A stretch of 64,000 bases of DNA from Pomphorhynchus laevis. Taxonomy: Eukaryota > Acanthocephala > Palaeacanthocephala > Echinorhynchida > Pomphorhynchidae. The notes under the pieces were generated by a model. That model was given only the letters and a program-made list of their open reading frames with translations. It was not told the origin of the DNA and searched no databases. This document shows, in pieces, positions 9,660 to 23,945 of the stretch. How positions within the stretch are numbered: position 1 is the stretch's first letter; every line of letters begins with the position of its first letter. The stretch is from positions 124,001 to 188,000 of the forward strand of contig WNNJ02000107.1 in assembly GCA_012934845.2 (NCBI GenBank). The letters are read 5' to 3'. The position numbers and the translations under genes were made by a program.

Positions 9660-11100
9660 TAAAAATAATCGTACAAAAGACTTGAAAAATCGGGGATAAT
9701 AGCGTTCGCAGCGCTATTTGTACTGCATACAGGGACTCGGGCATCCCATCCTGCGATAAAAACACAACTACAACTCTACAGGCTAAGCATCTCCTGAGAA
9801 GAGTTCTATTAATTGCCCACCTTTGCCGCTTTACTTTCTCGATTACAAACCTATTGCTACCGTTGCATATTTCTTTACGGTCTTTACCGCCCTCGTCCGC
9901 AAGTGGTCCTGTCGGCTTAAGCCTCATGCACCTGCAAGATTTCACAGGATTTTCAGCGGGGGTTTTAGCAAGCCACTTGGTCACGGGGTTGACGAATTTA
10001 ATAACAGTTCTTCTGGAAGTAACGATACCAGATAACTTTGCTAATATTCTATGCGGCGGAAAGTTACCCGCCTTCAAAATAAAAGATGGCGATATCCGCT
10101 AATCGGCGTTGAATTTACAATTCGCCGCATCACTTCTAAACTTACATATCAATTCGCATCAGGACCGATCGCCGATCATTTTCTCCCTATACATCTATGC
10201 GTCCGTACTCCGCGTGGAATCAAAGTAGCGATACATGTATCTCGCGGTTTCATGCAGGGCATGGCTAGTCGTAACCACACTATGGTAAAACTCGACTATA
10301 CCACGCCTTCAACTGCTTGAGAAGAGATACAATCCTGCGCTGCGTCGCACGCGAAATCCCGCATATTTTACTACAACGACTTCACATGCTTGAGCAGAGA
10401 TGCAATCCTACTCTGCGTCGCTCGCGAAATACCGCATATTTTACCGTTTGTTCGACTTTGTTACTTTGCAAGAGTGAGTTTCTATTCGGCGACAAACGTA
10501 TCCTCTCAACTGAAGGCGTTCACCAGGGAGAGCCATTGGGTGCTATACTATTTTGCTTCACCGTTAACAGCTTGGCACATAGCTTAAAATCCAGTCTGAA
10601 CCAATGGCAACTCGACGACTGCGTTCTGGGCGGTACGGTGGTGAACATTCTGGCCGATATACACAAAATTCAGCAGGCTTAGCGCGAGACGATGACAAAC
10701 GACCCGATGGTGAAACTCTTATGCCACGGGAAGCCGGCCGTATACTGCTTTGCGATTTCACTTGCCCGGACACCATGGAAGCCAGTAATGTTGCACATGC
10801 ATTATCTTCAGCTAGCGCTGTTGTAGCCCACGCAAAGCAGCTCAAACAAACCAAATACAGCTGCTTCGAGGATCGACAGTATTTGTTCGTCCTCATCGCC
10901 ATCGAAATACTTGGCGCGGTCGGAGCCAGCGCTTTTACGTTTTTGAGACAGCTTGGTTTAATGCTGTGAACGTACAACTGGTGATAAACGCGCATTCAGC
11001 TGGCTAATGCAACTAATCAGCTCAACCGTGCAACGATGGAATGCGGCTTCATTTTTGGAGTCGGCTGTAGATTCCTCCATAGGCAACTACCTTCTTCGAC
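9660..11100 (+). mobile_element. Unclassified reverse-transcriptase element (copy B)
   Basis: Degenerate coding sequence in several frames carries, in order, SLMHLQDFTGFSAGVLASH, ILCGGKLPAFKIKDGDIR, QLRFCV-like LCVRTPRGIKVAIHVSRG, MVKLDY (RT motif A), GEPLGAILFCF (RT motif B) and a C-terminal DFTCPDTMEASNVAHALSSA region. This domain order belongs to a family of reverse-transcriptase elements frequent in invertebrates whose clade name I do not know. Copy A at 866-1325 is the same family. The element is broken in several places. Its left end abuts the foldback region and its right end merges into AT-rich DNA. Confidence 0.78.
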
Positions 11101-11480
11101 GATTTTTATATTTATACTTGTTTTAGATGAATTGTCAATTTATAAAAGTAATTTATAATAATTATAATTATTATCAAATTTTATTATTATTTTATTACAA
11201 ATTATAAATTATTATTTATTATTAAATAACTTACATTCTTTAAAGTTTTAATGTTAAACAATACTTTATTATTATTTTACTTTTAATATACTGCTATTAG
11301 GGTATAACCGTAGTTTGTATTATATATTATATTACATATGTCATGTTAGGTTATATTACATATTACATTATGTTTATAATGTATTATTTCAATATAATAA
11401 TTAAATTTTATATTGTATTAAAATTCATATTACAATTGGTTATATTATAATTGTATAATTTATAGCTATTATATTAAGAA
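11101..11480. other. AT-rich spacer
   Basis: Low-complexity TA-rich sequence with runs such as atattatattacatatg. No gene or structured element was recognised. Confidence 0.5.
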
Positions 11481-11489
11481 AGAAAAAGC

Positions 11490-12295
11490 TATAGCGATCA
11501 ACAGTCTAACTCCATTTTCCAAAATCTTTTGCAACTTATTCAACCACGCTCATTCAATATTGCGATAGGTTGGCCAGCCTAGCTTGGTAAATCAGACGAT
11601 TAAGGTATAACAAAATGTTCTAGGCTCCTTCTGAATGTATTCAATACTTCTCCAAGCGTGCATCTCAATGATAGGTTAGGTAATGCTATTGGGCTTATAT
11701 TAGGTATACGATAATCGTTCATTTGTAATACATGACTAACATATATCCACCTTTGACTTCACCAGTCAATAGACTTACTCAATTTTCCACAATCCTTTGC
11801 AATCTTTTCAAGCACGCTCATTTAATATTTGCGAGAGGTTCGCCAGCCTAGCTTGGTAAATCAAACAATTACAGGTATAGCAAGATGTTCCAGGCTACTT
11901 CTTAATGTATTATATACTGCTCCACCCAAGCGTGTCCATGATAAGTTAGGTAATGCTATTAGGCTTATCTTATGTAGACGATAACCGTTTATCCGTAATA
12001 CATGATCAACTTGTCTCCATCGTTGACTTCAGCAATCAAAAGCCTAACTCAATTTTTTCAATCTTTTGCGACTTATTCAAGCACGTTCATTCATTATTCG
12101 CAATAGGTTCGCCAGCCCTATCTTGATTACAGTTATAGCAAGATGTTCTAGGCTCCTTCTAAATGTTTTCTTGTCACTTTTACTCGGGCGTCTCTGTTCT
12201 GGGCTAGGTAGTGCTATTAGGCTTATATTACGTAACCGTAATCGTTGATCCGTAATGCTTAGCCAACATATATATACCCTTGCTGCGCAGCTGCT
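11490..12295. repeat. Satellite-like tandem repeat, three units of ~268 bp
   Basis: Units begin near 11500, 11766 and 12036 at a phrase of the type CAA(T/C)AG(A/T)CT(A/T)ACTC(A/C)ATTTTC. Each contains AGGTTCGCCAGCC, AGCAAGATGTTC(T/C)AGGCT, AGGTAATGCTATTAGGCTTA and GATCCGTAATAC-like blocks. Units have diverged by roughly 20% by eye. The array lies directly beside the 3' fragment of an RTE LINE. Confidence 0.8.
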
Positions 12296-12339
12296 TCACC
12301 GATGGACTTACACACTCCGCATCTGATTCTTACATTGCA

Positions 12340-12720
12340 ATTGAAAATGTAGTACAGTGACGATATGCGAACAATTTTTCTGAGACATAGATCCTTAAAT
12401 GATTCTAGTTTACGGATTGTCAACGTTTTTCAGTCTAATAATCACATCCATACTACACTTTGTACCGTATCATTATAGTGTACATACTAGCTTTTATTTT
12501 GAGCCACACGTCTCTATTTTTTCACAATTTGTCTGGTCATGTTATGGCTCTACATGCTTCGCGTAACTTCATGTTAATGTTATCTTCAAGGTTAGCATTG
12601 CATGTGAGTATACAACCTTGGTATGTGAACGTTTGGGTGTTTTCGATTAGATTGTTGTCAATGTTAATAGATTCATCATAACAACCGATTCTCATTATTC
12701 TATATTTCGCCGTATTTAAG
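12340..12720 (-). mobile_element. RTE-type LINE, C-terminal fragment
   Basis: On the minus strand the frame from about 12710 reads INIDNNLIENTQTFTYQGC and then DNINMKLREACRAIT, matching the region after the RT domain of RTE LINEs (ie.v..F.YLGs ... i..RI..A). Stop codons interrupt the frame after that. The RT part of what may be the same element is found at 16290-17060, on the far side of the I/Jockey LINE. Confidence 0.65.
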
Positions 12721-14468
12721 AAAATCCTTAAATGTGAAGCAAATGAATAAATTTGAAGGATTATTCGTCTTATGTCTAATAATGATAAGATTTTTAAAAA
12801 AACTAATGTCGGTTAGTAAATAAATACAGAGTGAAAAGAGAAAGAAAGTTAAACAAAATTCTTCATTACATGCATCGTTGTCTGTTTACACATCTTCCTT
12901 TCCATTAAGGTTTCAGTCCAGTGGGATCTGAGCCCCAAAATAATCCAACACGCCGCCTTTCGACTGAACCACCCGTGGTCTTTCACATCCCCCCCCTCGA
13001 AGAGTCCAATCGAGGCGAACTATGCTGGGTAAACGGGAGACGAGGAGCTTGATAAACCTTAGCCTTTGCTCTGGGGGACGTTATCTAGAGAAGAAGCCAA
13101 ATTCCGAGATAGCCAAAGTACCCCGAAGGCACACTTGGGTTTTCCCATTAAATGACAGATGCTAAGCCTATTTCAGGGCCCACATATCTCTCTTCAGTAT
13201 ACGTTTAAGTATATCCAGGTCAGCTTTCACCGATCAGTTCACCGTAACGGTGAATCTCAGGTATTTTACTCAACTCGTGAAGATTAGGAGTGGTTGATTA
13301 GTCAAAATGGAGGAGAGTGCAGAGAGTGCTAATCTCTCAAGTTTTTTCCTTGTTGCAGGGGAGCCATGGAATACGACCATCTGCGATCTAGCGGAGTTTA
13401 AAATAAGATTGGACAAGGGTAGCTGGTCTTTTTATCTTAAAAAGAAACGGCTGATGTCCGGGACTACGTCTTTACACCTGCGTCCAGAGAACAGGGCTGT
13501 GGTATCATCAGCGTATACCACTAGACGTTGTTCGCGTTTAAATATTTTAATGAGTACAATAGAGGCAGCAAGAAGTAAGATAGGAGAAATAGGGGAGCCT
13601 GGACGCACACCCGTAATAGGGTAATACTGACGCGCATCAGGGTCGTTTGCATAATAAAATCACTTGGTGTACAGCAGTGTCTCCACCCTGTTAACCATTC
13701 TAGCAGGCAACCCTAAGGACCTAAGAGAAGAGATAAAAAAGGGAATGGAGATGCGGTCAAACGCAGCAGAAAAGTCAATGAAAACCTCACAACAAGATGA
13801 TGGCTATTATCCCGAAAGAACTGATTCACTTCACCAACTGCTGAATGGACCGAGCATCCTTTGACGAACCCATAGAAACCAGGGGGGATTAAATTTCGCC
13901 TACTTAGATGAACGCAGATTTTACGCGCAAGCGGTTTCTCGTAAAGGAGATGAGGGAATTCTGAATCGAAATGGGCCGCAAGTCTTTAGGACATGAGACC
14001 GGATTGTTTTTAGGCCTGTGACTCCTTCAAAACTTTGTCAAGGCCAATGCAACCAATCTAACCTGATGCCCTGTCCCGCCAGCAAACAAACTTCTCCTTT
14101 TTGAATATCTTCCAGAAAGAAGACTTGGCTGAATAAAGGAAAACAATGTTCCCCCTATCCTTACATAGTTAGAACCTATATCTAGTGCTCCAATATTCTT
14201 TCGAGAGAACTTGTCTGGCGGAAACAGAGTGATTAGTAAGACGGAGCATGTAAGCTAAAATCTTGAGTTTTGTCGAAGTGAAATTGTAAATACGACCTTT
14301 GTAGGTTGTCGAAAGCAACGCGGTAGCTTGCGAAGCGAGGTAGGAATTAAATTCGGTTAGACTCTCATTACCAAGTCGGAGGAAGCGTTGAATAGCTGCC
14401 TGAAAGAAATCCACTCTGATAGGATCAAAGTTGAATATCTTTCAAAGCAGCGTATCTTCTTCTATCCG

Positions 14469-15109
14469 TCAACGAATTAGATCATGAGAGGTGAACAGAT
14501 GTTGTCGCGACTGCTCCGTACAGTGAGCTTTCAACAACCACCTCTTATGGAGCAGTAATAAGTCGAGGAGTGAATTCGTTGATGTGCAATGATAGGTGGG
14601 TGACGGTGGTTTGTGAATAAGATAACCGTTCCTGGATCTGCGGAGTGCTGCATTAATCCAACGACCAGTTCTATCGTTGAAGTCACCTAGTACCATGTCG
14701 TAACAGCTGTCAATTATCCTATCCAGGAGGTCACGGTTCTTTAAATCTCCCCTGAACACATATAGACATTGGCTAGACTGAGACGTTTACCGTTCTTACC
14801 GAGTGAAACTACTAAACACGACAGGGCTGGACAAGAATAGTTTTATAGGAGAGAATATCTTAGGGAGCATTTAACTAAGGTTTAGAGTCCTTGAAATGAA
14901 GAAGAATGCGTCGGGGTTATGTACGGAGTATAGGGGGATCCAATATGCTTATGGATGAATCGAATAATGTCCTGGGGGAGTCGGATAGAATGCGTCTCCT
15001 GAAGGACCATAACATCTGCATCTCTACCAGATAGAAGTCTAAGGGCAAAAGCACCTCCCGAATTCCACTGAAAGATATTCAGTAAAAAAGGCTGACGAGT
15101 ACTCTTCAT
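14469..15109 (-). pseudogene. LINE APE-type endonuclease remnant (two blocks)
   Basis: The block at 14882-15109 carries the N-terminal strand QWNSGG and the catalytic-Glu motif VLQETHSIRL. The block at 14469-14759 carries GDFNDRTGRW, the Asp/Asn motif, and a terminal TSHDLI (the SDH-like position reads SHD). The blocks are in the right order for one nuclease but are not in a continuous frame. Confidence 0.68.
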
Positions 15110-15386
15110 TGTGTTAGGTCAGCTGGGTGGGATTGCCTCATCCCTATACAGAGCTAGTGGTGAAAAGCTACGACATCCGTCACTAGCGCTATCCAGAGTT
15201 GGCACAGGCCCACGGGCGTTATCTTCGTTTCCCTAGAAGGCCTTATTTTTCTGCTTCAGCATTTTCCCTATTTTAATTGGAAGCACAGCATGACCTGACG
15301 CTCCCTTTTCTTAACTTCAGAAACGGAAACCATAGGTACTTCAGTTGGTGTGAGTAGAGCAGACAATAGGTGGGATATTAGATATT

Positions 15387-15722
15387 TCATCTCATTGAAT
15401 GCACTTTTCTTGTAAGCATCAAGCAATTGTAAGATTTCCCTGTCGACATTCTGGGCGTTGCCACGCATGCATACTCTGAAGACGGCTTCACAGGGGCTTG
15501 TTCTAAGTAGAAGTTCCTGTAGCTTTTAAATTTCGAACATTTAATGGACGATATGGGATGGTCGCCATTACAGTTTGAACATACAGGGAGAGCCTCGCAT
15601 CTCTCCCCCTTCAGAAGATTGACGCATGCGCTAGAGCTGCATAAACCACATATTTTAGGAATATTGCAAGTAGATCCCCAATGCCTCAAGTGAAGACAAC
15701 CATCGCAGTGGGGGTAGGTCAT
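15387..15722 (-). pseudogene. LINE ORF1 remnant with CCHC zinc knuckles
   Basis: 111 residues contain three Cys/His-rich clusters: CDGCLHLRHWGSTC, CGLCSSSACVNLL and CSNCNGDHPISSIKC. This spacing is typical of the nucleic-acid-binding gag-like ORF1 protein of I/Jockey-superfamily LINEs. It lies on the 5' side of the endonuclease remnants, as expected. Confidence 0.7.
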
Positions 15723-16289
15723 ATTATCCTCATCGAGTATCGTGAATTTTAGGTTATACCCCAGGAAGGGGTTTGAGGCTGATTTTTAAAGATCGCTGCA
15801 TGCCCGGAGTCAATGGTCCCGAATGCGATAGGTAGATCTTGTCCGGACTTGCTTTCAACCGAACTGAGTGACAATATTTTATACTGTTCTTTAGAGCGAT
15901 CATATTTTCCTCCTCTATATGAGGAAAAAAATTCATTATTTTAACGGACCCTGGATAGACTTATAGTCCAATTTACCTAATTCAATGAGGTGTTTATCGA
16001 AAAACTTAACATATATAAGTGCCAGATCAGACGTTACGAATGAGATTTTAACACTTGACTCATATAGCCGGACAGAATTAGATAGAATTCGATTTTTATG
16101 TTCGTTAACGAAATTTATCAGGAATGAATTGAATAGGTTTTGCCTTGCTATAGGCTGTTTTAATGAAATTATGACTAGATTTTTTTGTTTAGGGATGGGG
16201 GAAGTACACCCGCATCCTGCTGAGTATTAGGTAACGAAGCACTTACCTTTTGATCCGTTCGAATTCAGAACAGGCTAAAATCTTACCAA

Positions 16290-17060
16290 CAGTCGAATTT
16301 TCCATGCAAAAATTGTTTTTCTTTGATCGTCCGAATGCTACTTCTTTCGTGCGTCTTACGTCTGTGGAGATCTCACCTAACAGAACTATGTCGTTGCATT
16401 CGACAAATCGCATATAATTTGATTGTACCAGCCTATTGGAATATCATTATGAGTGTCAGAGAAAGCTAAATGTAGAATGCTGTCAATAACAATGTTGAAT
16501 AATAATGGGCTAAGGACACTGCCTTGTCTTACATCCGTCAGTACCCCAATCTGCTCACTATAGAATTAAGTCTTTGAACTTTTTAAAGATGTGTCCATCT
16601 ATAAGGCTTTACTATGCTGCAGATTTTGTGAGGTAGTCGAAATTCTTGTCGAAGAGGCTACAGGCTTTCGCGACCTACATTCTTAAACGCTGTTTTGAAG
16701 TCTAGTAAGGCCATGATTGTTGACTTTGAAATTCATACTGAGATTCTAATATTACCGTAGTGTAAATAAATGGTAGATGCAACTTAAATTTTTCTGAATC
16801 CTATTTGGCTCTTTAGCGATTGACGTTCACGTATAATTCTTATATTATTTAAGATTACAATCTCTAGCAATTTGTATTGCACAGGAAGAATCGAATCGGG
16901 TAAGTAATTCGCATAAGACTAAACTAAACATCTTCCTTTTAATATGGATAAGATTGTTGCAGAGGTAAACCGTCTTGAGCATCTCAGCTGATATTCGATG
17001 TGGACCAGTTGCGTTCCTATTTCGAATTTGCACAATACACTCATGCACGTCCGATCATAT
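16290..17060 (-). mobile_element. RTE-type LINE, reverse-transcriptase fragment
   Basis: On the minus strand 16845-17048 encodes IRNRNATGPHRISAEMLKT, the motif at the start of the RT domain. About 16460-16545 reads VRQGSVLSPLLFNIVIDSIL, RT motif B. The piece is interrupted by stops. Orientation and clade match the C-terminal fragment at 12340-12720, suggesting one old RTE copy split by the I/Jockey LINE. Confidence 0.72.
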
Positions 17061-18045
17061 GGGGGTGCCGGTTGTTATTTAGCCCCAAACACGAAATACA
17101 AGATGAACATATTTTTGTAAATCCTTTGTAAAATCTTCAATATTTTGATAAGAATGCACTTGAACATCAAAAAGTTGTAAGGAAAGATGAACTTTTAGAA
17201 AATTATTCAGTTTGAAAAATGCTTTTTTATCAATAGGTTATTTAAAAAATCAAAGTTTACTATTCACGAGGAATCACTCGGCTAAAATATTTCATATTTG
17301 TTAAAAGAAAACCGTTCAATTAGAGAACCTAGGATTTTTAAATTCAAGCAGATTTCCATACTTTCAATTTTAATTTATGAATGTAGCCAAGCTGCAATAA
17401 TAGCAACTTAATGTAAAATTACGTTACGAAATAACATAGCGCTTTCAAAACAAAAATACAAGTATGCCAGACATACTACAGTAAAGTTCAATTGTTTGCT
17501 AGTTTAGAACAGTGTATTTAGCTTTGTATTTATGTATAATAGCGTGCCAGATAAGTTAAATTAAGCAACTTTAATCCACTCTAAACATGTATTTTACAGT
17601 GCAAGGGAATTAGAAGAAACTTGAAATTAACCATGACCATGATATTCTTTAGGTAACATTGTTTAACTTTCACGATTTTATTTAACATCATAATGAAATT
17701 ATTTTAAAGGATTAATGAAAAATAGTTAAAAATTTATCAAATGATATATTTATATTGATTATACTTAAATACTATCAAATACAATTGAATATTTAGAATT
17801 TTTATAAAGTTATACAACTTCAATATAAGAATTTGTCTCCATTTTAATTCTTACTTTGTAAAAAATATAAATTTTTTTATTAAAAAATTATTTTGAAACA
17901 ATTGAATATTTAAAATTTAAATATTAAATTTAAATTTATCTATAGAATATATATTATATTAATACGATATCTTATATTATATCTTATATTAATACGATAA
18001 TATCTAATATAATATAAGATGTATATAATAAGACACCAGATAACT
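17061..18045. other. AT-rich intergenic DNA
   Basis: No gene or clear repeat is recognised apart from short TA-rich palindromic runs near 17945-18030. Confidence 0.5.
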
Positions 18046-18400
18046 AAATTTCATCAGAGGAAAAACGTCATTAGCATGCATTTGGCCCTGCTGCTATGTT
18101 GGGTCAAAGAATAGGAAAAGAAGCTGATATAATAGCAGTTTCTCATGATGATCTCTAATCCAAATTCTGATGCAACGTCTGTCAATTATTATCTAATTCG
18201 TAAAAATTGACTTTTATCTTAAATTTCTATTTTTTACTTTATATATAAATTGTTTACAATTTTATATAATTATTTATTATTTATCTTTAGTTTTGTTATA
18301 AATAATCAAAACTAAATATAATAATCAAAAACTTTTTAGTTATTTTTTATTTATTATTTAATAGGTAGAATCAATTATCTGATCTGATTATTAATAATTA
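18046..18400 (+). repeat. Repeat family R1 copy
   Basis: Starts TCATCAGAGGAAAAACGTCA, continues with TTAGCATGCATTTGGCC and CTGCTATG, and contains TGATGCAACGTCTGTC. Ends near AGAATCAATTATCTGATCTG. Same layout as the copy at 2331-2660. Confidence 0.65.
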
Positions 18401-18544
18401 ATAAAATAATAATTAATTTTAATAATAAATACTACCTTTTTCATATTTTAAATCGAAACGTATTTTAAAATTAAATTAAACAACAGCACGAAATCGTCAA
18501 GTTTAAAATGACATCGAACACTTTAAAAAAAACGACAAAGTACA

Positions 18545-19205
18545 TCAAAACTTATCGTTATGATTAATGCCATATCAAATGGTAAATATGATAAGGTAAA
18601 AAACCTTCCTAAACCGAAAACAGCCACGGCAAGCTGATGACTGTTATCTTGACGAAACTGATGCACTTCACCAATTGCTGAATGAACCGAACGCCCTTTG
18701 ACAAACCCATTAAAACAAGATGGGATTAATTTACGTCTACTTAAATGATCTCAGATTCTTGGTAAAGATGATGATAGTCTCATAAATCATGTTAAATATG
18801 ATAAGGTAGAAAAACCTTCCTAAACCGAACTGTTTATGAGATGGACAAGAATATATACATTTGTATGTATAGTCTGTAACCAAATATAACAAGAGACTTT
18901 CAAACATTATAATTTAATAAGGATACAGATTTAAGACAAGATTAATGACGTTTCAAATATATTCAAAATTTTGATGTATTTACCTAGCAATCTCGTATGC
19001 TCATTCAAAAACGCGTTCTCACATTAATAACTACAGTCACACCATCGTTTTAGTTCTACCATCACATTCGGATCAAAGACATCAAACACTCATAAAAACG
19101 ACATAAAATACATCAAAACTGATCGGTGATAATTAATACCATATCTGATGGTAAATATGATAAGGTAAAAATCTTCCTAAACCGCACTGTTCAGAAGATA
19201 AACAA
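18545..19205. repeat. Three diverged copies of a short repeat with an embedded LINE fragment
   Basis: The phrase GGTAAATATGATAAGGTA(A/G)AAA followed by CTTCCTAAACCG recurs at about 18580, 18790 and 19150. Between the first two, 18622-18770 matches the reverse-transcriptase region at 13798-13925 of the I/Jockey LINE (minus strand, GFVKGRS-type motif). Confidence 0.65.
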
Positions 19206-20305
<1,100 letters not shown>

Positions 20306-20563
20306 CCATTGCTGCTTTTCAAATTAGCTCATTATTTTCACATAAATGGTGGATTACTACAGCTAATAAAGAACATCTTAGAACCAAACTCCCTTAAAGT
20401 TTTTGACGGCCCTAATTACTCTGAATGTTTCTCATCTATACAGGGTGTCATGCAGGGCGACCCTCGGAGCCCTACTTTATTCGCGTTCTTCGTAGCGGAT
20501 TTAACTCGTAAAATTTATAGTGATAGAAACTCTTTAACGACGTTAATGTGGACGACCTAGCTT
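20306..20563 (+). mobile_element. LINE reverse-transcriptase fragment
   Basis: Encodes LLQLIKNILEPNSLKV followed by SSIQGVMQGDPRSPTLFAFF, the helix and motif B of a non-LTR reverse transcriptase. It ends in a stop shortly before the expected catalytic YxDD. After it, a few further residues (DLALMSTSLF in another frame) fit the region following motif C. It is an isolated fragment with no endonuclease nearby. Confidence 0.75.
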
Positions 20564-23500
20564 TGATGTCTACAAGTCTGTTCGAACCACAACTAACTTT
20601 GTATAAATTATCTAAATACTGTATTGATAAGTTTTTGAAAAATAACAAAACAATAATAATTTATTATTAACTTAATAATAAGTAGCTTTATTACATATGT
20701 ATTAAAGCTACTGGATAAAACTAATTTCATTTCGATGAAACTGTTGGTAGAATGAATTCTTGAGTTTGAAAGTGAAAATTTTGCAAATATTATAGAAATT
20801 TTTATTAAAAAATTAAATAATTAGATAATTTGTAGTTCCAATAAATAATTTAAAAAATAGTTTAGAAACATTTTCAATTTTCAGAAGATTGAAAATGTAT
20901 TATAAATTTGTAATCTAATTAAAAGCTTACAATTGTAGCTCTAACGAATATATTTTCAATAATTTAAGAAATTTGCATATATTTTCTGAATTTGAGTCTA
21001 CTCAGATTTATTAATCTTACATTTTAAGTTCATTCCAACATCATTTTTGCCTTTGCATCGGGTTATACACGAACCGTTTTAACTACCTAAATTTTGTTCG
21101 AATTAACAAACCTTTTGTGTTTATATTAAACCGAAAATTTTACTTTTTAAAGTTACATGATTTAAGCTTTACGATAAACTCATTAAATGGTGAATTACTT
21201 TTGCATTCTGTAAAAGTAATTCACCTCATATCTGCTTTCATAAATTGGAAGAACTATTTGTTTATCACTTGCAATTTTACTGCATTTTCAAGTGATAGCA
21301 GCTAAAATTCAGCAGCTAATTTTTCATTTCATGCAAAGAGAAAAAAGATAAATCCGGAGTAGGACTGAGGTGTTAACGATTTTGTTTCGAAAATCGCAGG
21401 ATTTTCTCTCTCTAAATGCGTCATCGGTTTCAAGACATCAGTGCTCTGCTCTGGATACTACCGGTGCGATGAATGAGCATTGCTCGATCACGATGATAAT
21501 TTCATGGAAGCAGCTGATTATTAAGAGAGAGAGCATATAATATTATCAACGAAACTAGAGAAGAGGGTAACGTTTAAAAATGCCTGATTGAATGCTGTAA
21601 AGATGCTTTTCGGTAGAACAATAAGTTTTTATGTAAAAATGAAGGAAAAATGACCTAGTGGTGCATTATAAACGCTGTTTTCTTTGAATTCAGTGTTAGA
21701 TATCTCATTATTTAAATAACGTCATATTAGCAGCAACATTTAAAGAATAAACTAATTTAAAGAGCACTAATCTAAAAGGCTATTCAGGTAAAGACAATTT
21801 GGTAACTATAAACATGCTTATCGCAACTATATTTGTTACAAATCGGCTTAGTTCAATTGTTCGTTAGTATTTAAGTAATACATCTTTCAACATCCTTCTA
21901 TTTTATAACAAAATATAATTAATGATTGTTTTAATCTTTATCTTTTATGGTATTTTTCGTAAATGTATCTTCGATGACTGCTTCCAGTTACTGTTCTATT
22001 TTGCCAAATAGACTTGTTCTATATTTTATCGAATATTGCAGTAAGCAAATGTGCCCTTCATAATATCTTGTAATCTAGGATTGTCAAAGTTCAGCAAAAA
22101 ATAAAAATCACAATTTAGTTCAATAGTAGGTACCGGAACAACAATCAATTCCGGTATTAACAAATCCAACGGAATTAATTCTGGAATTCTAAATGTCATA
22201 TAATAAATAACAATTAATTCTAATTGTTATTTGATATTTGTGATAAATGCCAAAAAGCCTAATTGAATTATTTTAAGCGGTAAAATTGATCAATAAAATT
22301 GACTATACAAATTTGTTCAAATATTTTCAGTCATTTAAAATGCTGTTTCAGTCATTAGGCCATCATCATATCATATTGAAAGCCACGGTCAATATAAGTA
22401 ATAAAATTCTTAAAAACCAATCAAGTTATAGACAACTCTATTGTAGCCGTCGTTGGGCCATAAATTTACCTAAACTCATACTTTTAGTAATTAAATTACT
22501 TATGCAAACATTTTTAATGTCAAAATTTAAAGAACATTGAAAAGAGTAAAACAAATTATCCATCAATTATCTTTTAAAAAGGAGATCACTAATTTATAAT
22601 ATTGGATTTTCGGTGTAAAATTACATTATTTCAAAAGATAATTTAAGAGTAAACTATTTTACAAGGTAATTAAATAACCAAAATTACTTGTTGAAGAAAA
22701 CTAACTGTTTAATTATTTTTGAATGAGTAATTTTTCTAATGGTTACAATTAAAACAAATTATATTTAAATATATGTCTTATAAATTATATTCTAATTTAT
22801 TATCTAATCAAACAATTGTTTTGCTAAATAATAGATAAATCGGCAATAAACTGGCGTGACTATTTAAAATCTAATTAATCTGACGAATAATCATTATTCG
22901 TTCAGCATTACGAGTTAAAAAGTATTTATAATTTAATCTAACGAATAAATCATTATTCGTTCAGCATTAAGAGTTTAAAAGTATCTGTGAATTAAACATA
23001 AAACATGTAAAAGTCAAATATTGAATGATAAAAACGTGTTTAATTGAAAACACTTTTAAATTCTATATTGCAGTTGAATTCAAAAATAATAAGCTCAACA
23101 TAAACTGTCCTTACATCTCAGGCCTGTTGTTAATTTGGCAAATTTTTGAAATATAAATAAATTCTAAAAAATTCAAATATTTATTTGAATTTGAATCGGC
23201 ATCAAATCCTATGGTTAATCAAGTACAAAAGTAAGAAGATTTTGAGTAAAACGTTTTTTTTAGCAAAGCGAGTGCAAAATTCGAATACAAAATTTCAATA
23301 AATTTTCAGATTTTAGTTTCAGATTTTCACTTCTTTAAGTGCAAATTAAAATTTAAATATTCACGATACTTACCATCGGTTTTATTATATCGTGTATTAT
23401 TATATCCTGAGCAAAAGATAAATTTTACAGTTAATTTTTAGAAATTAATATTTAATATTTAAATTATATATTAATATTAATTTAACTAATTTGGTTATTT

Positions 23501-23945
23501 TTTTAAAAATGCTATTAGAAATTTTACAATTCCTAAAATTTTGGGTATTATTTATCGATTCAAAATTGATTTGTTATTAGCGGAATAACAAATCAATAAA
23601 AAATATATATCATTTATGTTCAATAAAATTTATATTTTTTATTTCAAAATATAAAATAAAATTTAAATTTCTAATTTTCTTTGAGTATCAATTTATTGAA
23701 CTTTTTATGTAAGATTTCAGGTAAACCTTTACATTTGTAAAAATTTTGAGTTATTTCCTATAAAACTCAAATATAAACAAGTTACAATTTAATTCTTTTG
23801 TTTAACAACTCAAAGTGGAAATATATCTTTGAGTAGTGTGCGTTTTGTTTGAGAGTGCTATCGGTGTGCATTTTTTTGAGATTTTAAATTAAACCTTAAA
23901 CCTTTAATTTAAGGAGAGTGAGACCATCCCGCGTGAATTTCTTGT
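20564..23945. other. AT-rich intergenic DNA
   Basis: No convincing exon. The stretch 21340-21560 is less AT-rich than its surroundings, includes ATTTTCTCTCTCT and AAGAGAGAGAGC runs, and could be regulatory. The short phrase CGAATAA(A)TCATTATTCGTTCAGCATTA is duplicated near 22883 and 22941. Confidence 0.4.

Larger units (their letters stand above)
12880..15945 (-). mobile_element. I/Jockey-type LINE, degenerate copy
   Basis: Minus-strand order fits a two-ORF LINE. From the 5' side: an ORF1-like start (15754-15936); a gag-like CCHC knuckle region (15387-15722) with CDGCLHLRHWGSTC, CGLCSSSAC and CSNCNGDH; the start of an APE endonuclease (14882-15109) with ILQWN-like IFQWNSGG and VMVLQETHS; a second endonuclease part (14469-14759) with MVLGDFNDR; a linker region (14169-14414); and RT motifs on the minus strand of 13300-13900 (GFVKG-type motif at about 13850). 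Multiple stops and frame changes make it inactive. A fragment of the same RT region recurs at 18622-18770. Exact ends are uncertain. Confidence 0.75.

Noticed and set aside
10564-10995. 143-codon minus-strand ORF over copy B
   Set aside because: The + strand of the same stretch carries recognisable C-terminal element motifs (DFTCPDTMEASNVAHALSSA); the minus frame is a shadow.
18547-19200. Spaced repeats considered as a possible CRISPR array
   Set aside because: Only three diverged copies, unequal spacing, a eukaryotic context, and the interval holds a LINE fragment.
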